Origin: Okeania sp. SIO1I7
GTDB taxonomy: Bacteria > Cyanobacteriota > Cyanobacteriia > Cyanobacteriales > Microcoleaceae
Length of the DNA stretch: 64,000 nt
Assembly: GCA_010672585.1 (NCBI GenBank)
Contig: JAAHGF010000013.1
Location: 348,801 to 412,800 of the forward strand
Direction: 5' to 3'
Part shown: piece by piece, positions 1-8,694 of the stretch
Numbering within the stretch: the stretch's first letter is position 1
Layout: each line of letters begins with the position of its first letter
Made by a program: the position numbers and the translations under genes
Notes under the pieces: model-generated
Database searches by the model: none
Told to the model about the DNA's origin: nothing
The model's input: only the letters and a program-made list of their open reading frames with translations

Positions 1-255
1 CCCTATTCCCCAAGCTATTAAACAGAGTAAAATATAAGTTAGCCCGAAGGCTAAAAACATTTCAATTGCTTCTTCAATACTAATAGTAGTTCGATACATT
101 ATATCTGTTAGTAATGCCGGAAATAAAACATATAAAGCCAGTTTGGAAAGTGTGGGTTCATCAATGGAAAATTTTTTGGCAAATATAAAACCAATTAAAA
201 CAATACATCCCACTGGAAAAACAGCAGATACAACCGAAAAGAAAATCTCAATCAT
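1..255 (-). CDS. AEC-family permease, N-terminal 85 residues (runs off the window)
   Basis: Reverse-strand reading frame that starts with ATG at 255 and stays open to base 1, so the C-terminal part lies outside the window. The visible 85 residues make two to three hydrophobic segments separated by a short charged loop containing FSIDEPTLSKLALYVLFPAL. This layout, with the LALYVLFPALL segment, matches the N-terminus of the auxin efflux carrier / malonate permease (AEC, PF03547) family of inner-membrane transporters. The substrate cannot be told from this fragment. Nothing looks broken in the visible part. Confidence 0.65.
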   Translation of the reverse strand, partial: MIEIFFSVVSAVFPVGCIVLIGFIFAKKFSIDEPTLSKLALYVLFPALLTDIMYRTTISIEEAIEMFLAFGLTYILLCLIAWGIG

Positions 256-283
256 AGTTGAAAAAAATCTGAGTCAATCATTT

Positions 284-587
284 TACCGAAGAATTAATAA
301 TTAATAATTAAATATTTCTGGTTTAAAGCCTCCCCTTTTAAGGAAAAAAAAAGAAATAATATTTCCTTATATTCAATTCCGTAACGGTTTTAACCAGGGT
401 AATTATCAATTAATGAAATAAATAATTCGCACCTTGAAGCCTCCCCTTTTAAGGAAAAAAAGCGGTCGTTAGCGCAGCTTCCCGTAGGGTGGGATGGCGA
501 GGTCTCGGAGCTGTCCGACCATCGACCAAGAGAAGAAATAATATTTCCTTATATTCAATTCTGTAACAGTTCTAACCAGAGGTAATT
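284..587. repeat. Two degenerate copies of interspersed repeat R7, one with a palindromic insert
   Basis: The gene-free stretch holds two successive copies of the commonest repeat of the window (R7). Each has a poly-AT block (TTAATAATTAA), then GCCTCCCCTTTTAAGG, then TTCCTTATATTCAATTC and ending near AACCAGAGGTAATTA. The second copy carries an extra GC-richer palindromic piece at about 463-530 that is absent from the first and resembles a small dispersed repeat. No coding potential is seen. Confidence 0.6.
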
Positions 588-862
588 AGGATTTGCTGAA
601 AAAGTCTTTTAGTAGGGGTAGGAGACAACCCACCCCTCGCCCCTCCCCCGACCGTGGAGGGGAAGACAGGAGACAGGAGACAGGAGAAATTGGAATTATA
701 GAGGAGGTAGGGGTAAGAATTGTAAGAATGATTTTTCTGCCATAATCGTCCCAAAATACTAGCTTTTTGAGCGTTTTAGACTGAAACAGGCACACTTTTT
801 TCGACCCCAAAAAGGCACTTGTCTTTATGTATCAATGCTTTTAGATTTATTCAGCAAGCCCT
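588..862 (+). mobile_element. MITE-like element R1, copy 1
   Basis: Non-coding 275-bp element with imperfect terminal inverted repeats AGGATTTGCTGA at the left and TCAGCAAGCCCT at the right. It is flanked on both sides by AATT, a 4-bp target duplication. The interior has a pyrimidine-rich block, a run of GGAGACA repeats and a GAGCGTTTTAGA segment shared with the copies at 4126, 11002 and 59038. Its right end directly abuts the remains of an AI-2E family permease gene. Short reading frames inside it are not genes. Confidence 0.75.
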
Positions 863-864
863 AA

Positions 865-1675
865 TTATCAATTATCAATTATTGAAAGAAGTTCGCTCTC
901 AACTTGTGCAACTATATAGACAACAACCTGATTTATTTCCCCCTCCACCTAGCGCAACTGATATGCTTGTACAAACACAATTATTAAGTACTCAGTTATT
1001 TAGCAACTTTTTTAAGATTTTTTCTAATACTTTTATAGTATTCTTGCAAGTACTTTTGGTGTTCGTATTAACAATAATGTTTTTAGCAAATGCTCAAGCT
1101 TATCCACAAGTAGGATTACTTTTATTTCCTTCCTTTTATCGGCGACGTGCAGATGAAATTCTATCAAAGTGCGAGGTAGTTCTAGGAAGTTGGTTTTGTG
1201 GAATAGTAATTAATTCTCTTTTTGTTATTACCCTTAGTGGCCTTGGTTTATGGATATTGCAAATTGATCTAGTTTTGGCTCACGCTTTGTTGGCAGGTTT
1301 ACTTAATTTTATTCCTAATATTGGTCCGACTACGAGTGTAGTTTTTCCCATTATGATTGCTGTATGAGATGCTCCTTGGAAAATAGTTGCCGTGGGAATT
1401 TTATATCTTAATTATTCAGAATCTTGAAAGTTATTGGTTAAGCCCAATTGTTATAGCAAAAAAAGTCTCTCTTTTACCTGCTGTTACTCTAACATCTCAA
1501 ATTTTATTCACTACATTTTTTGGAATTTTAGGCCTAATTTTAGCTTTACCTAATTTTAGCTTTACCTTTAACAGTAGTAGCTAAAACTTGGATAGAGGAA
1601 AATTTATTTAAAGATATTTTAGACCCTTGGAAAAATTCTTTATACGCTGAGACTATTTCCACAGTTGATAATTAA
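865..1675 (+). pseudogene. AI-2E family transporter, 5'-truncated and frameshifted
   Basis: The translated pieces match the C-terminal half of the AI-2E/PerM permease family (PF01594): a hydrophobic segment, the AHALLAGLLNFIPNIGP motif, then ESYWLSPIVIAKKVSLLPAV and a final FGILGLILALP helix followed by AKTWIEENLFKDILDPW. The gene is broken in several ways. The N-terminal part is missing and replaced by element R1. There is an in-frame TGA at 1365 and a frameshift near 1405. A 16-bp tandem duplication at 1534-1565 shifts the frame again before the end at 1675. An intact member has about 350 residues. Confidence 0.8.
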
Positions 1676-1863
1676 TAGACATCGTAAGCATCTCCTGTGG
1701 ACTACTGCGCAAACAGCATTCAGCAGTCAGTTATCAGCTCTTGATAAACATCTACTATTTTCCGCTACAGAATTGCATGAATTGAACTCAAACTCGTCGT
1801 TCTTGTGGTTAATTCTCTGATGAAAAATGTAATTATTAATTATTAATTATTAATTGTTGAATC
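1676..1863. repeat. Mosaic of repeat fragments
   Basis: After the permease remnant come a TAATAGACAT end typical of R4, a GTAAGCAT end and internal pieces of R3 (from 1684), and an AT-rich TTATTAATTATTAA block at about 1833-1857. No element is complete here. This looks like a junction of several decayed insertions. Confidence 0.45.
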
Positions 1864-2118
1864 TTACTCATCTTCTGGTTTCAGAGATCGTACAGTTTCT
1901 TGAATTGACCCTATAACAAATCCCATAATTGCACCTATTGTTGCATAAGTACGAGGTGCTTTTGCACTGCTATAACCTTGATCTATTCTCGTAAAATTAC
2001 AACATTGATAACGACTTTTACTCATCTCGGCAGCAGCTAATCCAATTACTGAACCGATTAAAGCCATCATCAAGCCAGAAAATATTACTAGCTTTAAATT
2101 AATTGTTTTTTCTTCCAT
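1864..2118 (-). CDS. Small conserved-type membrane protein, 84 residues
   Basis: Two predicted membrane helices: residues about 8-30 (LKLVIFSGLMMALIGSVIGL) and about 62-78 (ATIGAIMGFVIGSIQ). A short cysteine-containing loop (YQCCNFTRID) lies between them and the tail is acidic. The paired glycine-rich helices resemble small cyanobacterial membrane proteins of unknown function. I chose the ATG at 2118 over an upstream TTG because a GGAGG ribosome site lies about 10 nt before it. I do not recognise a family. It lies upstream of nothing obvious and is probably a single-gene unit. Confidence 0.6.
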   Translation of the reverse strand: MEEKTINLKLVIFSGLMMALIGSVIGLAAAEMSKSRYQCCNFTRIDQGYSSAKAPRTYATIGAIMGFVIGSIQETVRSLKPEDE

Positions 2119-2227
2119 TACCAATTAACCTCCATAATTGGAATTAAAATAAAATTATTTATATATTTTTTTTCTAGCATAATTTTGACTATTTTCAACT
2201 ATTAACAGTAAAAAAATTCATAAAAAT

Positions 2228-2842
2228 TCAATCAATGTTACAGGCATTAAGGCGAGCTAAAAAGTATACTGCTAGTTTAGCTCCATAAGGAGAATCCCAC
2301 CAAGCAACAGGAAAACAACCTTTAGGTGCTTCTAGACTAAAATTCAGTTTTTCATAAGGTATTGATTTATTGTTTGATAATAATCCAAGTCGTTCACAGG
2401 TCATATTCAACACTTTCATATCTATTTGAGAAATATCATAAGTTCCTCCCATACTTTCATAAATTTTCTTTTGTATACTAAAGCCAAAATGACCTTTACT
2501 ATAATTCATCCAAAGCTCGTCGATTAAATTTATTACGCTACATGGAAATTTTATAACATCATCAGGAGTCAGTTTTTCTTTGTCAGTTTGACCAGATATT
2601 TCTAACATGACTTTTGCAGTTTCTTGGTCTGCTTCTTTCCATTTTCCTGCGGATAATAAATCTCTTAATTTTCCGTAGCGGTAAATATCAGAAATCAACA
2701 TTAATGCTTCATCTAACTTTTTTTCTAGTTGAGCTACTCTTTCTGATAATTCTAACTCCCTTGAATTTTGTTGTGATGAGAAAGATTCATCAGAGGAAAT
2801 AGTAGATGTATTTATCTCTTTATATTCTATTTCGTTAGACAT
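2228..2842 (-). CDS. GUN4-domain protein with coiled-coil N-terminus
   Basis: A 204-residue protein. The first 65 residues are polar, with a likely coiled coil (ELELSERVAQLEKKLDEAL). From about residue 65 on comes a GUN4-type domain: DLLSAGKWKEADQETAKVML, then a fPCsVINLIDELW segment, then KGHFGFSIQKKIYES. Canonical GUN4 binds porphyrins and stimulates Mg-chelatase; many cyanobacteria also have divergent GUN4 domains in regulatory proteins. Whether this one still binds tetrapyrroles cannot be told. A GGAG ribosome site precedes the ATG. A second GUN4 domain occurs in the kinase at 33301-34872. Confidence 0.85.
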   Translation of the reverse strand: MSNEIEYKEINTSTISSDESFSSQQNSRELELSERVAQLEKKLDEALMLISDIYRYGKLRDLLSAGKWKEADQETAKVMLEISGQTDKEKLTPDDVIKFPCSVINLIDELWMNYSKGHFGFSIQKKIYESMGGTYDISQIDMKVLNMTCERLGLLSNNKSIPYEKLNFSLEAPKGCFPVAWWDSPYGAKLAVYFLARLNACNID

Positions 2843-2935
2843 AATGACTCCAAAAATTTTGCTCTAAACTATTTTTTTAGTATTTAGTAGTTCCTGGTTA
2901 GGGAAAAGTTGTAATAGTTTCTGACTTTATTATTT

Positions 2936-3050
2936 ACCGAATAATTAAGGTTTAAAGCCTCTCCTTTAAAGGAGAAATAAGAAAAAATTTTCCTTTTAGT
3001 CGATCCTCTTCTTTTTAGAGAGAGGTAATTATCAATTATCAATTCTTGAA
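2936..3050. repeat. R7 repeat copy
   Basis: Starts TTACCGAATAATTAAGG and ends GAGGTAATTATCAATT, with the GCCTCTCCTTTAAAGGAG block near the left end. It lies between the GUN4-domain gene and the SGNH hydrolase gene. Confidence 0.6.
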
Positions 3051-3090
3051 AGTATTGACTTTCTCACAAATCCTGTACATATTTTTATAG

Positions 3091-4017
3091 TTAATTCTGC
3101 TCTAGAATTGATTTACTAATTACTTCACTAATAACTAAATTACCTTCAGGACTTAAATGAATATGGTCTCTATATAAACTATCTGGTTCTGAGACAGATT
3201 TAAAAATAGGTAGTAAATCTAGATATAAAATATTCTCTGCCTGGGTAAATTCTTCTAAACGTTTACGAGTTTTAATTTCATAATCGCGGGGTCCAGGTTC
3301 ACTTACTTCCCGTAGTAAAGGAGTCATTGCTAGAATAAATTTAGCATTGTTTAAATTAGCCAATTCATAAATTTTTTTAATTGCTACTAAATTAAAACCA
3401 ACCCGGTCGCCTTCTTCTTTAATTTCAGGAACTTTTGGAGCCTTGAAAAAATAACGATTTATCAATTCTGCAATAGCTGAAGGAGGTTTTTTATCTGGAT
3501 AATTCCGGTCTACTCCTACTACTAATGAACTAGGTGATTTAGCAAATAAATCATCAGTATTAATTAGTAATATTACTATTTGAGAATTAAACAAACCGAA
3601 CTTTTCTAAATAAGCCAATTCATTTCTCGGACCCCAAGAATTAGCTGAGGCATTAAGAACTTCAACTATTTTATCTTTACCTAATTTTTCACTTAAATAG
3701 TTTTCTATAATTGCAGAAACTGTGTCATTTTGGTCAGTCCACCAATTACCATTAGCCACAGAGTCTCCTACGAGAAATATTCTCAATGTAGTATTTTCTT
3801 TTGACTCTTCTATTGGTTTTGACCGCATAGAATACTGATTGATTTTGATGCGATTTCCAAAGCGACTAACATTTTGATTTGGTGCTAAGAGATAACCAAT
3901 TTGATTATCTGCAATATAGGTCAGAGGATTACCAAAACCCACTATCACTCGGAGTCCTATTTCTAATATTCCCAATAATCCAAGTATAAGTGCTGAAATT
4001 ATGAGTAGAATTTTCAC
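3091..4017 (-). CDS. SGNH/GDSL-type hydrolase with N-terminal membrane anchor
   Basis: A 308-residue protein. Residues 2-24 are a hydrophobic anchor or signal. The SGNH signature begins at residue 81 with FLVGDSVANG, where Ser86 is the probable nucleophile. Asn-containing blocks follow (NASANSWGPRNE, LLINTDD), and near the C-terminus DHIHLSPEGN supplies Asp284 and His287. This is the catalytic layout of SGNH esterases and acyltransferases that act on esters or O-acetyl groups of carbohydrates. The anchor suggests it works at the periplasmic face, perhaps in polysaccharide modification, but no neighbouring gene confirms this. Confidence 0.8.
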   Translation of the reverse strand: MKILLIISALILGLLGILEIGLRVIVGFGNPLTYIADNQIGYLLAPNQNVSRFGNRIKINQYSMRSKPIEESKENTTLRIFLVGDSVANGNWWTDQNDTVSAIIENYLSEKLGKDKIVEVLNASANSWGPRNELAYLEKFGLFNSQIVILLINTDDLFAKSPSSLVVGVDRNYPDKKPPSAIAELINRYFFKAPKVPEIKEEGDRVGFNLVAIKKIYELANLNNAKFILAMTPLLREVSEPGPRDYEIKTRKRLEEFTQAENILYLDLLPIFKSVSEPDSLYRDHIHLSPEGNLVISEVISKSILEQN

Positions 4018-4125
4018 TAATCTAAATTAAATAAATTAATCAATTTTATTTTCAATGATTTAGTCTCTAGTCTTGAGGGTAATAAATATTGCTTTTTTGA
4101 CCGATTATATGATTATTTACTAATT

Positions 4126-4397
4126 AGGGCTTGCTGATTAATTATCAAACCATTAACAAGTAAGGGTTGGAGCCTTCTTTGATTCCCCAAAAGTGTGCTG
4201 GTTTTAGTCTAAAATCCTCAAAAAGGCACGCATAAAAGGCAAACCTTCGGACAGAAAAATTGAGGGATAAAACTTAGCTCCTACCTCCTCGCTCATTCCC
4301 TGTTCTTCCTGTCTTTCCCTCCCCTCCCCCGACCGTGGAGGGGCAAGGGGTGGGTTGTCTCCTACCCCTACCAAAAGACTTTCCATACGCAAACCCT
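4126..4397 (-). mobile_element. MITE-like element R1, copy 2 (inverted)
   Basis: A 272-bp copy in the opposite orientation to copy 1. Its ends are AGGGCTTGCTGA and a degenerate TACGCAAACCCT, with AATT on both flanks as a 4-bp duplication. It shares the CCGACCGTGGAGGGG block with copies 1 and 3. It contains no credible gene. Confidence 0.75.
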
Positions 4398-5627
4398 AAT
4401 TATCAATATTTTCTATAGATAAATAATAGCTAAAATTGGCTGAAAATAGTTGGAATTACTACTGATGAAAATTTCCTATGATTGACAAAGTTCATAAACA
4501 TTATAATTCAAATAAAATTTCTTATATAGCACTAAGTAAATAGGGTGCGGACATTTCTCTACTTCCTACTCTTTTACAAGCAAAATATATTGTCAAACAC
4601 CAAAAAATTTACTGCTTATAGATATCTATATTTATCCTATCTTAATTTTAAGAAGTTATAGATCGCCATACATTATCATAATGTAAAGATTCAGCTATTA
4701 GCACCTGGGGGATGCTACGCAAACAGCAATAACACCCTGCTTTTTAGGACAGGGTTTAAATTCAAATAGATTTGAACGACTTTTGTAGTAAGATTTAATC
4801 CGGGCTGAATTAATACAGCTTTGAAAGTTTACCAAAAGTAATAGCTGATAGCTGACTGCTGAATGCTTACATCATAATAACGCTCAAATCTAAGTATTTA
4901 ATTTATTGAAACTCTTATGACTAAATCACATATTATAGAGGGAGTCCTCTTAGCAGTTGTTGATAATATTTAACAGATTTTTCAGTATAAATATCATCAT
5001 ACTAAAAATTTATACACTAAAATCAAATTTTTATAGGACTTAGGCAAAAACACTATATGTAGCAATAAAAAACTATAGTGCCACACTATCCATAGTTTTT
5101 ATAGCTGAAAAATGCCTAAGTTCTGTTTGATTAAGTAAGGGAACATAAATAAACATTAAAACTAAGAATCTGAAAATAAAGCCAGAAGACAGTTTTCAAG
5201 CTTGTTTTCATTATTTTGAATTTCCATCACCATTTTACGAATAATTAAACCCACCTACTTAATATTCCTATAAAAGAAAAGACATAGGCAAGAAAACTTT
5301 TATAACTATTATAGATACAGCATATTCGCTTATTTATGTGGTACAATTGATGGGGTAAAATTTTTTCCTTGTTCCCGGCTTCCCTACTCCCTAAAACCAT
5401 CAATATATGTACTTTCAGAGAGTAGGAAACTGCTGTATTTTCAATAAAATAAATATAAAATAGCATCAAGTCAAGTATGGAATATTCAATAATTTGAAGA
5501 ACAAACTATATAAAGTTTTAAAATTATGATGACCAAAAATTGACATATACTAGCAGAGTCTAGATAATAAGTACCTTCTAGGCCATAATTTCTAGTGTAA
5601 ATTCTGTTATGTTATTGCAAAATAACC
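4398..5627. other. Gene-free region with repeat debris
   Basis: No credible gene in 1.2 kb. It contains a decayed R3 right end at about 4840-4870 (GCTGAATGCTTAC) and an inverted-repeat element at 5036-5123. Otherwise it is AT-rich sequence with stop codons in all frames. The 74-codon reverse frame at 5245-5469 has no family resemblance and no ribosome site. Confidence 0.5.
5036..5123. repeat. Short inverted-repeat element
   Basis: Ends are GGACTTAGGCA and TGCCTAAGTTC, about 88 bp apart. An inner inverted repeat (AACTATAGTG against CACTATCCATAGTT) would fold the transcript into a long hairpin. It resembles the element at 45119-45205, whose ends are CAGGACTTACGCA and its complement. Confidence 0.5.
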
Positions 5628-5645
5628 GTGGTTTCAGGTAAACCC

Positions 5646-6515
5646 GTGGACTTAAAGCAAATATTTAAAACCAGACATCCAATCATTGGGGTAGTACATT
5701 TACAGCCTCTGCCAACCTCACCCCGTTGGGGAGGCGACCTCCAAGCTATTATTAGTAGAGCAGAAAGAGAAGCCACAGCCCTTGCATCAGGTGGTGTAGA
5801 TGGCATTATCGTAGAAAACTTTTTTGATGCTCCTTTTGTCAAAGACCAAGTTGACCCCGCTGTAGTTAGTGCCATGACATTGTTAGTGCAAAAGATTATG
5901 AACTTGGTTTCCCTACCAATTGGAATCAACGTTTTGCGTAATGATGGCCAAAGTGCGATGGCGATCGCCTCCTGTGTACAAGCCCAATTTATTCGTGTTA
6001 ATGTCCTAACTGGAGTTATGTCTACGGATCAAGGGTTAATTGAAGGAAAAGCACATCAACTTTTACGCTATCGTCGAGAATTGGGTAGTGATGTCAAAAT
6101 CTTTGCAGATGTTCTAGTCAAACATGCCCAACCATTGGGTGAACCCAATTTAACTACAGTTGTCCAAGAAACAATTGAACGTGGTCTAGCTGATGGAATA
6201 ATTCTCTCCGGTTGGACTACTGGAAGTCCTCCTACCTTGGAAGATTTAAAATTAGCTAGTGCAGCAGCATCAGATACACCTATATTTATCGGCAGTGGCG
6301 CTAACTGGAATAATATTTCTACCTTGATGCCAGCTGTAGATGGTGTGATTGTATCTAGCTCGCTGAAGCGACATGGCCAAATAGACCAACCGATAGATCC
6401 TATTCGCGTGAGTCAGTTTGTAGAAGCTACTCAGCGAAGCTTATCGAATCAGAGACAAGATAATGAAAATTGGCAGAAAGAAACTAATAATTTGCCTTCT
6501 CCTCTAAAAAATTAG
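5646..6515 (+). CDS. btpA: Photosystem I biogenesis protein BtpA
   Basis: A 289-residue TIM-barrel protein of the BtpA family. It starts with the family pattern MDLKQIFKTRHPIIGVVHL followed by LPTSPRWGGD, and ends with a typical GSGANWNN...DGVIVSSSLK segment. In cyanobacteria BtpA is a thylakoid-associated extrinsic protein needed for stable photosystem I reaction-centre accumulation. I chose GTG at 5646 because the family begins at this MDL and an AGG lies about 8 nt upstream. An in-frame GTG at 5628 would add six residues. No partner gene is next to it. Confidence 0.9.
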   Translation: MDLKQIFKTRHPIIGVVHLQPLPTSPRWGGDLQAIISRAEREATALASGGVDGIIVENFFDAPFVKDQVDPAVVSAMTLLVQKIMNLVSLPIGINVLRNDGQSAMAIASCVQAQFIRVNVLTGVMSTDQGLIEGKAHQLLRYRRELGSDVKIFADVLVKHAQPLGEPNLTTVVQETIERGLADGIILSGWTTGSPPTLEDLKLASAAASDTPIFIGSGANWNNISTLMPAVDGVIVSSSLKRHGQIDQPIDPIRVSQFVEATQRSLSNQRQDNENWQKETNNLPSPLKN

Positions 6516-6590
6516 GAATCAAAAATATAAGTGTAAATTATGATTCACTGAAACTCTAACCTATGGATTAAGTGGCGGTTAAGTCAAATT

Positions 6591-6610
6591 ATGGTGGCGA
6601 TCGCCACCAT
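6591..6610. repeat. 20-bp perfect palindrome centred on HIP1
   Basis: The sequence ATGGTGGCGATCGCCACCAT is identical to its own reverse complement and contains the GGCGATCGCC form of the cyanobacterial HIP1 site. It lies 75 bp after btpA. It could fold as a small transcript hairpin but no T-run follows. Confidence 0.6.
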
Positions 6611-6886
6611 AAGTGTGCTAAAGAGTCTATGGCACTATAGTCAAATTATCAGTCATTTCTTACAAATTACCAGTTAAAAGTTAATATTTTTAACCTTGTG
6701 CCTTTGTGTGGGTCAGAACATAAGGAGAGACAATATTAGCCCCATCATATACTTGATGACTTATTAAATATGTAGCACAATAGTTGGCCTTAAGGATAAT
6801 GATTCAGAAGTATTAATTAGTCTGTATACTGAAATATTTAGTGTGCTCAACCGATTGAGTTTTTTGACCTATATTTATATTTAATA

Positions 6887-6993
6887 GACATCTCCAATCA
6901 TCAAAAATCCAATCAATTATCGCGCAAAAATCATCAATTCTTTCCCACTACTGTCTACTGCTTACTGCCTACTCCCTCTTTTCCGGAGAGGTC
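6887..6993. mobile_element. MITE-like element R4, copy 1
   Basis: Starts GACATCTCCAATC and ends GGAGAGGTC, flanked by TA on both sides. It shares these ends with copies at 39448-39540 and 41445-41545. It is non-coding, and the TA duplication points to an IS630/Tc1-mariner type enzyme as the mobiliser (inference). Confidence 0.6.
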
Positions 6994-7010
6994 TAATGAT
7001 GACAATGATT

Positions 7011-7224
7011 GTAAGCATTCAGCGGTCAGTTATCAGCTAGCCTCCTATCGGAGGAACTACGTTATCAGCTATGAGTTATTAAGTCATTATTTTGGAAGAA
7101 GGAATTAGTATTCAAGGAGTGAAATATGTTTGCGCAGCATTCCGCAGGAAATGAAATAGTTCTTTCAGCTAACCTTGGTCATTGTTTGATTATTTATTTC
7201 AAAAGCTAATAGCTGAATGCTTAC
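7011..7224. mobile_element. MITE-like element R3, copy 1, with 8-bp target duplication
   Basis: A 214-bp non-coding element with 13-bp perfect inverted ends, GTAAGCATTCAGC and GCTGAATGCTTAC. The flanks are CAATGATT on both sides, an exact 8-bp target duplication. Inside are TCAGTTATCAGCT repeats, the widespread piece GTTTGCGCAGCATTCCGCAG and a small palindromic insert around CCTCCTATCGGAGG. Confidence 0.8.
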
Positions 7225-7679
7225 CAATGATTTACCTTTTGTCGTGAATCTAGACACTAATAGAATGTTCCGACTTAATGTAGTTAAGACGTGGATATTA
7301 ATGTTTGGATTAGCAATTAAAATCGTGGTTTGTAGAAATTATCTAATTTGGAACGCTACTATTGAAATTAGTGAAGTTATATATTTTTAATGTATCGCTT
7401 CTACATGATTTTTGGGGTTGCACATTATGGAATGATATTGTCAAAAATTAGTTTAGACTTTGACTAAAAAAACCTCATCTTAATCATTCTAGCAATTGAT
7501 TAATCTCAAATCATGTTCATCAAAAATATAAAATCATTCGTCACTATGCAACGCCTTATTTTTAGGTAATCTATTCATCTTAATATTATCTAATTGGTTA
7601 AGATTTAGAAGTATTTTTCTATAAATCGAATTACTATTGACATGGTAGCTTTAATTATAACATTAGGAATTTATATATA

Positions 7680-7796
7680 TAGCGTTTTTCAGGCTAGTGA
7701 GGTACACTCTTGTCTTTACTTCGCTGTTGCCAGATGAGCTGTTGCCTGTTGCCTAAAGCTTAGAATTTTGTACCTCACTCTTTTTGGGAATTGCTA
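7680..7796. mobile_element. MITE-like element R6, copy 1
   Basis: Ends TAGCG and TTGCTA with TA on both sides. Inside is an inverted GTGAGGTAC / GTACCTCAC pair and the shared piece CAGATGAGCTGTTGCCTG. Related copies are at 22558-22685 (inside a Uma2 gene) and 43068-43178. Confidence 0.55.
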
Positions 7797-8694
7797 TATT
7801 AATACAAATGTTATGTAAGGCTGCACAGAATTATGAATTTATTAATTTTTCATTCTTGAGCTGTAGTCAACTGTGATTCAACTTTTATTCTATAGCAACT
7901 TCGTATTAATTTGGTATCAAACAGAGCAATACTTTGAGAAGCTCTAGTTACATACAGCCTCATAAAAGTTGAGTAGAATATCAATTCATATACAACTCCT
8001 CAAACTATTTTTACAGTAATATCTCTGAAGTGGCAGAAATAAAATTAACTCGTCATTTAAGAGGAATAGATACTAAAAAGTATCGAGTATTTTCCTCTCT
8101 TCATTGTCAAGAAAAAATCAAATTTTAACAAAGAAGCTTTTGAAAATTAAAGCCTATTTTAGCAATAAAATCAATAGCAAATTTTATTCAGATTACAGAC
8201 TTTAGAGCAGTCAACAAATTCATCTACTTATCAGGGAAGTACAGCTTTAAAAACTAGATTTTAAGCATCAACTAAAGTAAGCAGTGAAAACAATAATATT
8301 AAGATAATAGTAAATATACATTCTTACTTTACCGAAATCAACCAGAGAAGATTTGTTGTCAATACTGATAGGCTATAATATAAAGTGAATATATCATAAC
8401 CCTTAACTATCCGGATAAACAGCCATTTTATTTTTTAGATCAGGCTTGCTAAATAAATTTCAAACCGTGACTAATCATGGTTTTGAGAATTATTAAAGCC
8501 TCAAAAAGCTTAATAAATAAGCTTTCTATAGTATCAAAATCAATATACCGATTGAAAACAAAACAGTAAAGTAATGAAATTAAAATGATGTAAAAACTTT
8601 ACCCTATTCCTTGTTCACTGTTTCCTAACCTAATTCTTAGGACTTTTTACCCAGAGCATACATATAGTTATTTTTTTATTTATATTACCTAAAG

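Larger units (their letters stand above)
6516..8694. other. 2.2-kb gene-free region with four repeat structures
   Basis: Between btpA and the diguanylate cyclase gene there is no open frame of interest. It holds a HIP1-centred palindrome (6591-6610), an R4 element (6887-6993), an R3 element (7011-7224) and an R6 element (7680-7796). The remaining 900 bp before 8695 are AT-rich with no recognised motif. The long leader could contain the promoter of the cyclase gene but I cannot locate it. Confidence 0.5.

Noticed and set aside
5245..5469. 74-codon reverse frame
   Set aside because: It has no family resemblance and no ribosome site, and lies in AT-rich intergenic DNA.
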